DNA from: an uncultured Sulfitobacter sp.
GTDB taxonomy: Bacteria > Pseudomonadota > Alphaproteobacteria > Rhodobacterales > Rhodobacteraceae
Assembly: GCA_947492925.1 (NCBI GenBank)
Contig: CANLOQ010000001.1
Coordinates: 930,001-994,000 of the forward strand
DNA length: 64,000 nucleotides
Direction: 5' to 3'
Position 1 is the stretch's first letter. Every line of letters begins with the position of its first letter. The translations under genes and the position numbers were made by a program. Positions 1-11,302 of the stretch are shown in pieces. The notes beneath the pieces were generated by a model. It saw only the letters and a program-made list of their open reading frames with translations. It was not told the origin of the DNA and made no database searches.

Positions 1-618
1 GGTGAAGATGTAAACCAGCATGGTGGCCATATCCGGCGCGATCATGCCTGATCCTTTGGCGATACCCGCGATTGAAACGGTTTTTCCACCGATCTCGACA
101 GTCGCACATGCGCCCTTGGGATAGGTATCCGTCGTCATGATGGCCTTGGCCGCGTCGGCCATGCCGTTCGCGCTGGCCTGTGCCTGCACATCTGCGATGA
201 CCGATGTAACGCGGTCAAAAGGCAGGGGTTCCCCAATCACACCGGTGGAAGACGTGAAAACACGGTCCTGCGGCACGCCCGTCGCCTCTGAAACGGCGCG
301 CGTGATCTGCCCAACGGCCTCGACACCCTTGCGCCCGGTAAAGGCGTTGGCGTTGCCGGAATTCACCACGATCGCCGCTCCCTCATCGGACGGACGCCCT
401 ATCTTGCTTTGGCAGTCCAGAACCGGTGCGGAACGTGTGGCGGATTTCGTAAAGGTGCCCGCAACAGCGGTGCCCGGATCAAGCAGCGCCAGCATCACAT
501 CAGTGCGGCCCTGATACTTTACCCCTGCCGCCGCTGTTCCAAACCGAACACCGTCGATGACGGGCAGGTCGGGAAAGGCAGCGGGGGCCAGAGGCGAAAC
601 AGATGTAATCTTGGCCAA
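1..618 (-). CDS. argJ: Bifunctional ornithine acetyltransferase / N-acetylglutamate synthase ArgJ (partial, C-terminus outside window)
   Basis: About 206 N-terminal codons are present; the rest lies before base 1. ArgJ moves the acetyl group from N-acetylornithine to glutamate in the cyclic arginine pathway and can also make acetylglutamate from acetyl-CoA. The reverse-strand reading has the ArgJ opening (pro-leu-ala-pro then VRFGTAAAGVKY), the VVNSGNANAFTG segment, and near base 50 the self-cleavage region KGSGMIAPDMATML, where the Thr of ATML becomes the nucleophile of the beta chain. The only sensible start is TTG at 618, giving (M)AKITSVSPLAP. A GGAG motif seven bases upstream overlaps the end of the isomerase gene, and the isomerase stop lies only four bases upstream, so the two genes are probably co-transcribed. 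The family assignment is secure; the TTG start is inferred from the ribosome-binding site. Confidence 0.93.
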   Translation of the reverse strand, partial: MAKITSVSPLAPAAFPDLPVIDGVRFGTAAAGVKYQGRTDVMLALLDPGTAVAGTFTKSATRSAPVLDCQSKIGRPSDEGAAIVVNSGNANAFTGRKGVEAVGQITRAVSEATGVPQDRVFTSSTGVIGEPLPFDRVTSVIADVQAQASANGMADAAKAIMTTDTYPKGACATVEIGGKTVSIAGIAKGSGMIAPDMATMLVYIFT

Positions 619-622
619 CGGC

Positions 623-1471
623 TTACTCCAGCCAGTCGATGTTTTTGAGCAAGGTCGGATCAATGCCTTCCGCTGCACTGCGGTCCACTTCGGCTGCGGC
701 GGTGATTTCCTCGATTGTGCTTTGCACGACGGTTTGACGGATTTGCAGTTCAAGCTCTTCGCGCACCTCGTCCAACTCGGGCGCTTTGGTCTTGCGGGTC
801 TCGTTCAGCTTGATCACGTGCCAGCCAAACTGTGTCTGTACCGGGTCAGACACTGCGCCCGGCTCCATTTCAACCACGGCAGCTTCGAACGTGGGCACCA
901 TCATCCCGGCACCAAACCACCCCAGTGAACCGCCGCCGGGGCCGGACGGACCGGTCGATTTTTCGCGCGCCAGCTCGGCAAAATCGGCCCCGTTGTCCAG
1001 CTCTTCTTTCAGGGCCTTCGCCTCATCTTCTGTTTCGACCAGAATATGCGATGCGTTGTACTCCTCGCCTGCGTCTGCCTCGGCGTATTGGGCATCGTAA
1101 GCGGCCTGCAATGCGTCTTCGTCCACAGGCGTCGCCATCACGCCCTCGATCACCTCACCGGCGATCAGTGACCGGGTTTCATTTTCAATCGACAGGGTCA
1201 CGCGGGCGGGTGCTTCGCCTTCAAAGGTGTCGGCAAGGGCGGTCTGTTGCACCAGTTGATCCAGAATACCGGTAAACAGCACCTCATCGGGAAGCTGCTG
1301 ATACTGCTCGGGCAGAGTGGCGCGTGCCACAATCATATGGCCCAGCGTGATGTCGGTGCCGTTGACCGTTGCCACAACGGTATCAAGGCCCGGTTCGTCC
1401 TGCGCGGCGACCGGCAGGGCAAGTGAAGCAGCAAGCGCCACGGACGCCAGAAATGTGAGGGGTTTTTGCAT
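623..1471 (-). CDS. Periplasmic peptidyl-prolyl cis-trans isomerase, PPIC (parvulin) type
   Basis: This is a 282-residue protein with a clear signal peptide (residues 1-23, cleavage after LPVAA). The parvulin domain spans about residues 138-230: the ASHILVETEDEA opening, the STGPSGPGGGSLGWFGAG core and the FGWHVIKLNETR end are all typical. Proteins of this type (PrsA/SurA/NifM-like) help exported proteins fold by isomerising Xaa-Pro bonds. The N-terminal part carries a small helical region like that of other roseobacter PPIC proteins. It lies immediately upstream of argJ and is divergent from secA, so an envelope-folding gene faces the export motor gene. No lipobox is seen, so the product is probably soluble in the periplasm. 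The exact client set is unknown. Confidence 0.93.
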   Translation of the reverse strand: MQKPLTFLASVALAASLALPVAAQDEPGLDTVVATVNGTDITLGHMIVARATLPEQYQQLPDEVLFTGILDQLVQQTALADTFEGEAPARVTLSIENETRSLIAGEVIEGVMATPVDEDALQAAYDAQYAEADAGEEYNASHILVETEDEAKALKEELDNGADFAELAREKSTGPSGPGGGSLGWFGAGMMVPTFEAAVVEMEPGAVSDPVQTQFGWHVIKLNETRKTKAPELDEVREELELQIRQTVVQSTIEEITAAAEVDRSAAEGIDPTLLKNIDWLE

Positions 1472-1510
1472 GGATCGTCCTATCGTTAAGCCCTGTCAGG
1501 GGCTGCTACA

Positions 1511-1539
1511 TTGACAGCCTATGGTGCGGCCCTTACATC
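1511..1539 (+). promoter_or_regulatory. Candidate secA promoter (TTGACA, 17 bp, TACATC)
   Basis: A perfect -35 hexamer TTGACA (1511-1516) is followed after 17 bases by TACATC (1534-1539), a weak -10. It lies about 108 bases upstream of the secA ATG in the divergent gap, where a sigma-70-type promoter is expected. Inferred from the sequence only. Confidence 0.45.
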
Positions 1540-1646
1540 GCCCTAAAGGGCGCACACACGGGCCACGTTCCCCATCTATCTATGGGCTGACACGGGCTTG
1601 GGCAAGCGAAACGCTGCGCACACTCAATTCGCCGTCTGGAGAGCAC

Positions 1647-4349
1647 ATGCTGGGTATCGGAACTATCGCCAAAAAGGTCTTTGGCACGCCGAATGATCGT
1701 AAAATCAAGGCGACGCGCCCGTTGGTGGCAAAGATCAACGCGCTAGAGCCAGAGTTCGAGAAGCTGAGCGATGATGGGCTGAAGGACAAGACCGAGGAGC
1801 TTGCCAAACGGGCGATGGGCGGCGAGAGCCTGGATGATCTGCTGCCCGAAGCCTTTGCCAACTGCCGCGAGGCCGCGCGCCGCACGCTGGGCCTGAGGGC
1901 TTTCGACACACAAATGCTGGCCGCGATCTTTTTGCATCAGGGCAACATCTCGGAACAGAAGACCGGTGAAGGCAAGACGCTGACTGCTGCCTTGGCCGCC
2001 TATCTGAACGCGCTGCCGGGCAAGGGTGTGCACATCGTGACAGTCAACGAATATCTGGTGCAGCGTGACGCGGACTGGATGGGCAAGGTGTTTGGCGCCT
2101 TGGGCCTGAGCACAGGTGCCGCGATTGCTGGCATGAACACCGAAGCCAAGCGTGCGGCCTATGCCTGCGACATCACCTATGCCACCAACAATGAGCTGGG
2201 TTTTGACTATCTGCGCGACAACATGAAATCGAACCTCGATGAAATCCTGCAAAAGCACCACTATTTTGCGATTGTGGACGAGGTTGACAGCATCCTGATC
2301 GACGAGGCGCGTACACCGCTGATCATCTCCGGCCCCGCGCAGGACCGGTCTGATATGTACGTGACGATCAACAAGCTGATCCCGTCGCTGCGTGAAGAGC
2401 ATTACGAGCTGGACGAGAAAACCCGCAACGTCACCTTTACGGATGAGGGCAACGAATTCCTTGAGGAATTGCTGCGTGCCGAGGGGCTGATGGAAGAGGG
2501 GCAATCGCTGTATGATCCCGAAAGCACAACCATCGTGCACCACGTCAATCAGGGTCTGCGCGCGCACAAGCTGTTCCTGAAAGACAAGGATTACATCGTG
2601 CGCGACGGTGAGATCATGCTGATCGACGAATTCACCGGACGCATGATGCAGGGCCGCCGTCTGTCGGACGGTCTGCATCAGGCGATTGAGGCCAAGGAGG
2701 GCACGTCGATCATGTCCGAAAACGTCACGCTCGCTTCTGTGACGTTCCAGAACTACTTCCGTCTGTATGACAAACTGGCCGGAATGACGGGTACAGCTTT
2801 GACCGAGGCCGAGGAATTTCAAGAGATTTACGGGCTGGGCGTTGTCGAAGTGCCGACAAACGTGCCGATTGCGCGTGTGGACGAAGATGATGCCGTCTAC
2901 CGCACCGTGGGCGAGAAATACAAAGCCATGATCGACAAGGTCAAAGAGGCGAACGCCAAGGGGCAGCCTTGCCTTGTGGGAACGACATCCATTGAGAAGT
3001 CCGAGCTATTGAGCCAGATGCTGACCGCTGAAGGGATCACGCACAACGTCCTGAACGCGCGCCAGCACGAGCAGGAAGCCCAGATCATCGCGGACGCGGG
3101 CAAGCTCGGCGCGGTGACCATCGCCACCAACATGGCCGGTCGCGGTACTGACATTCAGCTTGGCGGCAACGTCGAGCTGAAAGTGCTTGAAGCCATCACT
3201 GCCGATCCCGAAGCCGACCCGAATGAGGTGCGCGCGCGGATCGAGGCGGAGCATGCCGAGGAAAAGCAGAAGGTGCTTGAGGCCGGTGGCCTGTACGTTC
3301 TGGCGTCAGAGCGTCACGAAAGCCGCCGCATCGACAACCAGCTGCGGGGCCGTTCGGGCCGTCAGGGCGACCCGGGCCGCACGTCATTCTTCCTGTCACT
3401 CGAAGACGACCTGATGCGCATCTTTGGGTCTGAGCGGCTGGAAAAAGTGCTGACCACACTGGGCCTGAAAGAAGGCGAGGCGATTGTGCACCCGTGGGTG
3501 AACAAATCGCTGGAGCGTGCGCAGGCCAAGGTCGAGGGGCGTAACTTTGACATCCGCAAGCAACTGCTGAAATTCGATGACGTGATGAACGAACAGCGCA
3601 AGGTTATCTTTGGCCAGCGCCGCGACATCATGGAAGCCGACGACCTGTCCGAAGTCACCACTGACATGCGCGAACAGGTGATCGACGATCTGGTCGACAC
3701 CTATATGCCGCCCAAGACCTACGCCGACCAGTGGGATACCAAAGGGTTCCATGCGGCGGTGATTGAGCAGTTGAACATGAACCTTCCCATCGTCGAATGG
3801 TGCGAGGAAGAAGGCGTCGACGATGACGTCATCCGCGAACGCCTGATTGACGCGACAGAGAAGATGATGGCGGACAAGGCCGAAGTGTTCGGCGCCGACA
3901 ACATGCGCAATATCGAAAAGCAGCTGTTGCTGAATGCCATCGATACCAAGTGGCAGGAACACCTGATGACATTGGAACACCTGCGTTCTGTTGTTGGTTT
4001 TCGCGGGTATGCACAGCGTGATCCGCTGAACGAATACAAGAACGAGGCGTTCCAGTTGTTCGAAGGCATGCTGGACAGCCTGCGTCAGGAAGTGACGCAG
4101 AAACTGGGACAGATTCAACCGATGTCCGAAGAAGAACGCGCGGCGATGATCGAAGAGATGCGCGCGCAACAGGAGGCGATGCAGGCGGCGGCCAGTGCCG
4201 AAGACGTGCTGCCCCAACCAACGCCCGCCGCTGTCGAAGCCGGCTTTGTAGAGGATGACCCGACTACTTGGGGAAATCCCGGGCGCAATGATCCGTGCCC
4301 CTGCGGGTCCGGCAAGAAGTTCAAGCATTGCCACGGGCGTGTGTCCTGA
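1647..4349 (+). CDS. secA: Preprotein translocase ATPase SecA
   Basis: SecA is the ATP-driven motor that pushes unfolded preproteins through SecYEG. The protein has 900 residues, the normal length. Walker A is at about residues 106-112 (TGEGKT), the [19 protein letters not shown] segment supplies Walker B and the start of the preprotein-binding region, and [12 protein letters not shown] and [20 protein letters not shown] mark the second nucleotide-binding fold. The C-terminus ends in the zinc-binding SEC-C motif [15 protein letters not shown], used for SecB and phospholipid contact. The frame stays open back to 1521, but ATG 1647 gives the conserved [13 protein letters not shown] start with a GGAGAG ribosome-binding site. 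The gene is followed by two envelope-protein genes on the same strand. Confidence 0.98.
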   Translation: MLGIGTIAKKVFGTPNDRKIKATRPLVAKINALEPEFEKLSDDGLKDKTEELAKRAMGGESLDDLLPEAFANCREAARRTLGLRAFDTQMLAAIFLHQGNISEQKTGEGKTLTAALAAYLNALPGKGVHIVTVNEYLVQRDADWMGKVFGALGLSTGAAIAGMNTEAKRAAYACDITYATNNELGFDYLRDNMKSNLDEILQKHHYFAIVDEVDSILIDEARTPLIISGPAQDRSDMYVTINKLIPSLREEHYELDEKTRNVTFTDEGNEFLEELLRAEGLMEEGQSLYDPESTTIVHHVNQGLRAHKLFLKDKDYIVRDGEIMLIDEFTGRMMQGRRLSDGLHQAIEAKEGTSIMSENVTLASVTFQNYFRLYDKLAGMTGTALTEAEEFQEIYGLGVVEVPTNVPIARVDEDDAVYRTVGEKYKAMIDKVKEANAKGQPCLVGTTSIEKSELLSQMLTAEGITHNVLNARQHEQEAQIIADAGKLGAVTIATNMAGRGTDIQLGGNVELKVLEAITADPEADPNEVRARIEAEHAEEKQKVLEAGGLYVLASERHESRRIDNQLRGRSGRQGDPGRTSFFLSLEDDLMRIFGSERLEKVLTTLGLKEGEAIVHPWVNKSLERAQAKVEGRNFDIRKQLLKFDDVMNEQRKVIFGQRRDIMEADDLSEVTTDMREQVIDDLVDTYMPPKTYADQWDTKGFHAAVIEQLNMNLPIVEWCEEEGVDDDVIRERLIDATEKMMADKAEVFGADNMRNIEKQLLLNAIDTKWQEHLMTLEHLRSVVGFRGYAQRDPLNEYKNEAFQLFEGMLDSLRQEVTQKLGQIQPMSEEERAAMIEEMRAQQEAMQAAASAEDVLPQPTPAAVEAGFVEDDPTTWGNPGRNDPCPCGSGKKFKHCHGRVS

Positions 4350-4381
4350 TCTTTGCCATGATTAAGACAGAGAAAGCGCAA

Positions 4382-4406
4382 ATCAGGGTCATATCCCGGC
4401 CCTGAT
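4382..4406. terminator. Inverted repeat after secA, possible weak terminator
   Basis: ATCAGGG (4382-4388) and CCCTGAT (4400-4406) form a seven-base stem with an 11-base loop, 33 bases after the secA stop. There is no T-run after it, so it may be a Rho-dependent or attenuating structure rather than a full stop. Confidence 0.3.
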
Positions 4407-4452
4407 CCTGCGCGATACCTGCATGGAACGATTCCGCTGAAAGGAAGAGACC

Positions 4453-5454
4453 ATGCTTGGCAAGAAAGAAATCGGAACCGCCGTCGGGGCGCTGGCCTGC
4501 GCTGTGGGCATCGGCTTTGTGATGCAGGGCACCGATACTGCAAGCGAACGCTATGGCACGCAGGCATCCGCCGAACCGCCAGTGCTGCAAAGCGCCACGG
4601 TGGCGAATGCGATGCTGGACGTGCAGGAAATCACCCTCACATCGGGTGAGCTGGACGCGGTTATTGACGTGCCAGAGACGATGGAAAAGGTCGAAACCGC
4701 CGACGCGCCCGCGACAGAATTGCCACAACCCGAAGCCCCGCAGGACATGGCCGAAGCGCCCGCCTGCGAGATTTTGGCCGAAGCCCGCCCGGTCGCTGCT
4801 GCAATGGTGGATCTGACGCTCAGCGCCAGCTGCCTGCCCAATGAACGCGTGACGGTACACCACAACGGCATGATCTTCTCTGATATGACGTCGGCGGACG
4901 GCACGCTTGATTTGCGCGTTCCCGCTCTGGCAGAACAGGCGGTCTTTATTCTCGCATTCTCCAACGGCGAAGGGGCGGTGGCACAAACCACCGTGGAAGA
5001 ACTGGCGGACTACAACCGCGCGGTTGTGCAGTGGAAAGGTGACACAGGTTTTCAAATTCATGCACGCGAATTCGGCGCAAACTATGGTGATCCCGGTCAC
5101 CTGTGGGTCGATGCGCCCGGCGATATCGCCGGGGCCGTATCCGGTGGCAGTGGTGTGATCACGCGGCACGGCGCGGGCGACACGGATGAACCGCTGATCG
5201 CTGAAGTCTACAGCTTTCCCAAAGCCTATACCACGCGGGAAGGAGCCATCCAGTTGAGCGTCGAGACCGAAGTGACCGACGCAAACTGCGGGATCGAGAT
5301 TGAGGCCCAATCGCTGGAAGTACAGCCCGGCGGTGCGATCAAGACCAGCAATCTGATCCTGCCAGTGCCTGATTGTGACGCCAAAGGCAGCTTTCTGGTG
5401 TTGAATAATCTGCTGCAAGACCTGAAAGTCGCGGGACAACAACCCAGCCTCTGA
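4453..5454 (+). CDS. Membrane-anchored or secreted protein of unknown function, secA-linked
   Basis: A 333-residue protein that I cannot assign to a named family. The first 27 residues form one hydrophobic segment (AVGALACAVGIGFVMQ) suited to a signal anchor. Residues about 75-105 are rich in Ala, Glu and Pro and look like a flexible linker. The remainder is predicted periplasmic, with scattered cysteines (AEAPACEI, SASCLPN, DANCGIE, VPDCDAKG) that could pair. It starts at ATG with a good AAAGGAAGAG site and ends seven bases before the next gene, so the two are likely co-expressed. Homologues in this position in roseobacters have often been labelled translocase merely because of secA; nothing in the sequence shows a transport function. 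The N-terminal anchor and acidic linker would suit a scaffold or stabiliser of its neighbour, which is inference. Confidence 0.85.
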   Translation: MLGKKEIGTAVGALACAVGIGFVMQGTDTASERYGTQASAEPPVLQSATVANAMLDVQEITLTSGELDAVIDVPETMEKVETADAPATELPQPEAPQDMAEAPACEILAEARPVAAAMVDLTLSASCLPNERVTVHHNGMIFSDMTSADGTLDLRVPALAEQAVFILAFSNGEGAVAQTTVEELADYNRAVVQWKGDTGFQIHAREFGANYGDPGHLWVDAPGDIAGAVSGGSGVITRHGAGDTDEPLIAEVYSFPKAYTTREGAIQLSVETEVTDANCGIEIEAQSLEVQPGGAIKTSNLILPVPDCDAKGSFLVLNNLLQDLKVAGQQPSL

Positions 5455-5460
5455 GGTCAC

Positions 5461-7020
5461 ATGTTCAGCGTGAAACGTGCGGCGGTCCTCGCCGCACTTT
5501 TTCTGTTTTCTGCAATCAGCGCCTTGGCGCAGGATGTCACGCTGTCCTCGCGCGATGGCAAGGTTGCGCTCAGCGGGACGCTTCTTGGCTTTGACGGAGA
5601 ATTCTACCGCGTCCAGACAGAATTCGGTGAGCTGACGGTTGATGGGTCCGGTGTCAGTTGTGAAGGACCCGGGTGTCCCAACCTGATTGATTTTGTGGCA
5701 GAGGTTGAAATGTCCGGCTCTGCGACGATGGGCGCTGTTTTGATGCCGGCGTTGGTCGATGCCTTTGCGCGGCGGAACGGATATACCGTGCAGCGCGAAG
5801 ATGTGGATCCGACGCGCTTTGTTCTCTCGCTGGTCCGGCAGGATACCGGAAAGCTTGCCGCACGGTTCGGGTTTCGGGCCAGCAACACAAACGAAGGATT
5901 TGCCGACCTGCTGGCGGATGAGGCCGATGTCGTGATGGCCCTGCGCGAGATACGGGCGGATGAACGCAAACTGGCCCGCGAGGCAGGAATGGGTGATCTG
6001 ACCGGGGCCAACCGCAGTCGGGTTCTGGCGCTTGATGCGGTGGTGCCGGTGGTCAGTCTGCGCAATCCAGTCAAGACGATTTCGCCGCTGACGCTTGCCC
6101 GGGTCTTTGCCGGACAGATCACCAACTGGCAGGCGCTGGGCGGGCCGGATGCACCGATTGATCTGCATCTGCCGGATGCCGCAAGCGGTCTGTCGCAGGC
6201 CATTGAGGATCAGGTGATGCAGCCTGCAACACTGGACCTCACCGATCAGGCGATGCGTCATGCCACGCCCGAAGCCATCAGCGCCGCAGTGTCCCGCGAT
6301 ACGTTGGCGCTGGGCCTGACCAGCTATGCTGAGCGTCGGAATCTGCGTAGCCTGACACTGGATGGCACCTGCGGTTTTGCGCTAAGCGCCTCGCGCCGCA
6401 CGATAAAAACCGAAGACTATCCGCTGACTGCACCGATGTTCCTGTATTTTCCGGCCCGTCGCCTGCCCAAGATCGCGCGGGAGTTTCTTGCCTATACACG
6501 CGGCCCCGGCGCGCAGAACGTGATCCGGCGGGCGGGCTTTGTCGATCAGGCACCGGAGGAAATTGCGATTGATGATCAGGGCAACCGGCTGGTGAATGCG
6601 GTCACCGTTGCGGGTGGTGAGATTACGCTGCAAGAAGTGCAGCGGATGACGGCGACGCTGGCCCCGATGGCGCGGCTGACCACGTCTTTCAGGTTTGAGA
6701 CCGGGTCGATCCGGCTGGACGCGCAATCGCGTTCAAACGTACAGCAACTGGCCCGCGCGCTGGAGCAGGGTCAGTACGATGCGCGGCAGGTGCTTTTTGT
6801 GGGTTTCAGCGACGGCGAAGGGGCGGCGCGGCCGAACCGCGAGATTGCATTGCGGCGGGCCGAAGCGGTCATGCGGGCGGTGAAAGAGGCGGCAGTTACC
6901 GCCAACCTGGAGCGGCTTGATTTGGGCGTGGATGCCTTTGGCGAGGCGATGCCGATGGCCTGCGATGACACCAGTTGGGGACGGCAGGCCAACCGACGAG
7001 TCGAGGTCTGGGTGCGTTAA
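5461..7020 (+). CDS. Fusion of phosphate-binding-protein-like domain and OmpA-like peptidoglycan-binding domain
   Basis: A 519-residue exported protein: signal peptide 1-23 (cleavage after ISALA), then a type-2 periplasmic binding domain of the PstS-like kind over about residues 55-345 (opening MSGSATMGAVLMPALVDAFA, and ARVFAGQITNWQALGGPDAPI, a phrase typical of PstS-family proteins). The C-terminal 120 residues are an OmpA domain (TTSFRFETGSIRLDAQS, VGFSDGEGAARPNREIALRRAEAV, and the closing RQANRRVEVWVR with the Arg/Asn pattern that binds diaminopimelate). Such a protein could hold a ligand-binding domain against the peptidoglycan. It follows the unknown secA-linked gene after six bases. The ligand is unknown; anion binding is only suggested by homology. 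No ABC permease genes are nearby, which argues against ordinary phosphate uptake. Confidence 0.88.
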   Translation: MFSVKRAAVLAALFLFSAISALAQDVTLSSRDGKVALSGTLLGFDGEFYRVQTEFGELTVDGSGVSCEGPGCPNLIDFVAEVEMSGSATMGAVLMPALVDAFARRNGYTVQREDVDPTRFVLSLVRQDTGKLAARFGFRASNTNEGFADLLADEADVVMALREIRADERKLAREAGMGDLTGANRSRVLALDAVVPVVSLRNPVKTISPLTLARVFAGQITNWQALGGPDAPIDLHLPDAASGLSQAIEDQVMQPATLDLTDQAMRHATPEAISAAVSRDTLALGLTSYAERRNLRSLTLDGTCGFALSASRRTIKTEDYPLTAPMFLYFPARRLPKIAREFLAYTRGPGAQNVIRRAGFVDQAPEEIAIDDQGNRLVNAVTVAGGEITLQEVQRMTATLAPMARLTTSFRFETGSIRLDAQSRSNVQQLARALEQGQYDARQVLFVGFSDGEGAARPNREIALRRAEAVMRAVKEAAVTANLERLDLGVDAFGEAMPMACDDTSWGRQANRRVEVWVR

Positions 7021-7027
7021 TGACGGG

Positions 7028-7046
7028 GGTGGGCAGGATGCCCACC
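7028..7046. repeat. GGTGGGCA/TGCCCACC hairpin, copy 1
   Basis: A perfect eight-base stem with the trinucleotide loop GGA, in the 26-base gap between the convergent ends of the OmpA-fusion gene and radC. It can act as a bidirectional stem-loop terminator; the same element recurs at 7909, 7963 and 8002. Confidence 0.75.
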
Positions 7047-7784
7047 TTACAGATAACCCTCTGATCTGAAACTGAGTTCTGCGGATTTCCCGATGATCAG
7101 ATGATCGTGCAGCGTCAGGTCCAGAGCGTCGCAGGCGCGCTGGATCTGGGCGGTCATGTTGATGTCAGACGCTGAGGGCGTGGGATCACCGGAGGGGTGG
7201 TTGTGTACGAGGATGAGGGCGGATGCGTTGAGTTCAAGGGCCCGTTTGGCCACCTCGCGCGGATAGACGGGGACGTGATCGACGGTGCCTTTTGCCTGTT
7301 CTTCGTCCGCGATCAGGGTGTTCTTGCGGTCGAGATAAAGCACGCGAAACTGTTCGGTTTCACGGTGGGCCATTGCGGTGTGGCAGTAGTCCAGAAGGGC
7401 GTCCCAACTGGACAGGATGTGGCGTTGCATCACCCGGGCACGGGCCATGCGCTGGGCGGCGGCTTCGACAATTTTCAGTTCAATAACAACGGCATCTCCT
7501 ATACCCGCAAGGTCACGCAGCCGAGCCTCGGGTGCGGTGATCACGCGGTTGAAATCGCCAAATCGGTCCATCAGGGCGCGGGCCAAAGGCTTCACATCCC
7601 GGCGGGGGATGGCGCGGAAAAGGACGAGTTCGAGAAGTTCATAGTCGGGCATCGCCGCGGGGCCACCGGCCATGAAACGGGCGCGCAGGCGCTGGCGGTG
7701 ATCCTTGATATAGCTGGGGTGCTGGCCGGTTGCGGGGGCCTCATCAAGGAGGAGCGGCAGCGGTTGTTCGGCGACGTGGGACAT
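7047..7784 (-). CDS. radC: RadC-family JAB-domain protein
   Basis: A 245-residue protein with an N-terminal helix-hairpin-helix part (about 40-112, including [14 protein letters not shown]) and a C-terminal JAB/MPN domain. The JAMM metal ligands are visible: glutamates near 142-144, H194-x-H196, S198 and D207 in the phrase [14 protein letters not shown]. RadC was once linked to DNA repair, but that role is disputed; family members act around recombination or as metal-dependent hydrolases. The start at 7784 gives [10 protein letters not shown], an N-terminus of usual length. The gene is read from the repeat-rich gap behind dnaJ and converges on the OmpA-fusion gene. The family is certain, the cell role is not. 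Confidence 0.93.
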   Translation of the reverse strand: MSHVAEQPLPLLLDEAPATGQHPSYIKDHRQRLRARFMAGGPAAMPDYELLELVLFRAIPRRDVKPLARALMDRFGDFNRVITAPEARLRDLAGIGDAVVIELKIVEAAAQRMARARVMQRHILSSWDALLDYCHTAMAHRETEQFRVLYLDRKNTLIADEEQAKGTVDHVPVYPREVAKRALELNASALILVHNHPSGDPTPSASDINMTAQIQRACDALDLTLHDHLIIGKSAELSFRSEGYL

Positions 7785-7862
7785 GCCCGAGGGTTGCGCA
7801 ATGAAGGTTACGATGGGGTTAATGACCGGGACAACCGGGGCGAAATTTGCATGTCACCCCCC

Positions 7863-7905
7863 GTGCACCGGGCGTGCACCCCCCATACACCTGGAAATGT
7901 GCACC
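7863..7905. repeat. GTRCACC heptamer array, 11-bp period (upstream of radC)
   Basis: GTGCACC occurs at 7863-7869 and 7874-7880, ATACACC at 7885-7891, and GTGCACC again at 7899-7905. The first three are exactly 11 bases apart, one DNA helical turn. The array lies 79 bases upstream of the radC start. A second array of the same design is at 58801-58829. Confidence 0.6.
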
Positions 7906-7908
7906 GGG

Positions 7909-7927
7909 GGTGGGCAGAATGCCCACC
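7909..7927. repeat. GGTGGGCA/TGCCCACC hairpin, copy 2
   Basis: Eight-base perfect stem with loop GAA, followed by TTAC as in copy 1. It lies just after the GTRCACC array in the dnaJ-radC gap. Confidence 0.75.
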
Positions 7928-7962
7928 TTACCGGGGACAATCGGGCGCAAGCGGATTGCCCG

Positions 7963-7981
7963 GGTGGGCATTTTGCCCACC
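7963..7981. repeat. GGTGGGCA/TGCCCACC hairpin, copy 3
   Basis: Eight-base perfect stem with loop TTT. It lies 35 bases after copy 2 in the same gap. Confidence 0.75.
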
Positions 7982-8001
7982 CTTTGGAAGGACGCGGGTA
8001 A

Positions 8002-8020
8002 GGTGGGCATTTTGCCCACC
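8002..8020. repeat. GGTGGGCA/TGCCCACC hairpin, copy 4 (dnaJ 3' end)
   Basis: Eight-base perfect stem with loop TTT, six bases beyond the dnaJ stop. It is well placed to terminate or protect the dnaK-dnaJ transcript. Confidence 0.75.
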
Positions 8021-8026
8021 CGACGC

Positions 8027-9184
8027 CTAGCCTTTCATTGAATCCCAGAAGGATTTCACGCTGGAAAAAAAGCTGCTGCTTTCGGGATTGTTCTCTGACG
8101 AGAGATCCTGAAATTCCTGAAGCAGTTCTTTCTGGCGCGCGGTCAGGTTCACTGGCGTCTCAACGGCCAGTTCGATGATCATATCACCCACACCGCCGCC
8201 CCGCAGCGGCGGCATGCCTTTGCCACGCAAGCGCATCTGACGACCCGACTGGCTGCCTGACGGTATCGACACGCGACCGCGTCCACCGTCGATGGTGGGC
8301 ACTTCGATGTTACCGCCAAGGGCTGCTGTGCTCATCGAGACGGGCACGCGGCAGAACAGGTTCGGACCGTCGCGGTCGAACAATTCGTGTTCGGCCACTT
8401 CGATGAAGATATAGAGATCACCGGAAGGTCCGCCGCGCATGCCCGCTTCGCCTTCACCACCCAAGCGGATTCGCGTGCCGGTCTCGACCCCTGCGGGGAT
8501 GTTGACATTGAGGCTGCGTTCCTTTTCCACGCGGCCTGCGCCGCGGCAGACGTTGCAGGGATTCTTGACGATCTGGCCCATGCCCGAACAGGTGGGGCAG
8601 GTGCGTTCGACGGTAAAGAAGCCCTGTTGCGCGCGGACCTTGCCCATGCCGGAGCATGTGGGGCAGGTTGTGGGTTCTGCACCGCCTTCTGCGCCCGAGC
8701 CGCTGCAATTGTCGCATTGTACGGATGTCGGTACGTTGATCGACTTTTGCATGCCGGAGAAGGCTTCTTCCAGCGTTACGCGCAGGTTATAACGCAGGTC
8801 GGCACCGCGCGCGGCACGGCGTCCGCCGCCCTGCCCGCCGCGCTGGCCCATGAAATCACCGAAGAGATCATCAAAGACATCGGAAAAGGCGGATGAGAAA
8901 TCACCCTGACCGCCGCCAAAGCCGCCACCGGGACGTCCGCCACCGCCGCCCATGCCACCCTCAAACGCAGCGTGGCCGTAGCGGTCATAGGCTGCTTTTT
9001 TGTCGGCGTCTTTCAGAACTTCATACGCCTCGTTCGCTTCTTTGAACTGGCTTTCCGCCTTGGGGTTGTCAGCATTGCGGTCCGGGTGAAGCTCTTTCGC
9101 TTTCTTGCGATAGCCTTTTTTGATCTCGTCCGCAGATGCGCCTTTGGCGACGCCAAGCACCTCGTAATAGTCACGTTTTGCCAT
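8027..9184 (-). CDS. dnaJ: Chaperone DnaJ (Hsp40)
   Basis: DnaJ delivers unfolded clients to DnaK and stimulates its ATPase. At 385 residues it is a full type I protein: J domain 1-70 with the HPD tripeptide at 33-35, a Gly/Phe-rich stretch (about 75-115, many GGG and GFG runs), four zinc-binding CxxCxGxG repeats ([32 protein letters not shown]), and a C-terminal client-binding region. An AAAGGA site precedes the ATG. It follows dnaK after 81 bases that contain a GC-rich hairpin, so DnaJ output can be lower than DnaK output from one heat-inducible transcript. grpE and hrcA are not in this window. Confidence 0.98.
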   Translation of the reverse strand: MAKRDYYEVLGVAKGASADEIKKGYRKKAKELHPDRNADNPKAESQFKEANEAYEVLKDADKKAAYDRYGHAAFEGGMGGGGGRPGGGFGGGQGDFSSAFSDVFDDLFGDFMGQRGGQGGGRRAARGADLRYNLRVTLEEAFSGMQKSINVPTSVQCDNCSGSGAEGGAEPTTCPTCSGMGKVRAQQGFFTVERTCPTCSGMGQIVKNPCNVCRGAGRVEKERSLNVNIPAGVETGTRIRLGGEGEAGMRGGPSGDLYIFIEVAEHELFDRDGPNLFCRVPVSMSTAALGGNIEVPTIDGGRGRVSIPSGSQSGRQMRLRGKGMPPLRGGGVGDMIIELAVETPVNLTARQKELLQEFQDLSSENNPESSSFFSSVKSFWDSMKG

Positions 9185-9212
9185 TGGAGTTTATCCTTTT
9201 GCTGGAACGCGA

Positions 9213-9243
9213 AGGGCCGGCCCGTCTGATCGGACCGGCCCCT
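9213..9243. terminator. GC-rich hairpin between dnaK and dnaJ
   Basis: AGGGCCGGCCC (9213-9223) can pair with GGACCGGCCCCT (9232-9243), allowing one mismatch or bulge and an eight-base loop. No T-run follows on the minus strand, so partial termination or 3'-end protection of dnaK mRNA is more likely than a full stop. Confidence 0.45.
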
Positions 9244-9265
9244 CTTGTTGGTTCCTGGCGCTGAC

Positions 9266-11188
<1,923 letters not shown>

Positions 11189-11302
11189 GATTTTGATCCC
11201 TTTTTCTGTTCAAGGCGATTGCACGAGGTGCAGGCCCGTTGTGGCACCCTTACCCCGATCTGATGACACCCGCGACAGTGTGTCCCGAGCGGTTCGGAGG
11301 GT

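Noticed and set aside
4321-6261. A 646-codon minus-strand open frame opposite the secA-linked genes
   Set aside because: It is antisense to two genes with signal peptides, ribosome-binding sites and known domains; its own composition (high His, Gln, Arg) is that of a GC-rich shadow.
7784-8041. Small open frames reading GKMPTLP and VGILPT repeats
   Set aside because: They are translations of the GGTGGGCA/TGCCCACC hairpins and the GTRCACC array, not genes.
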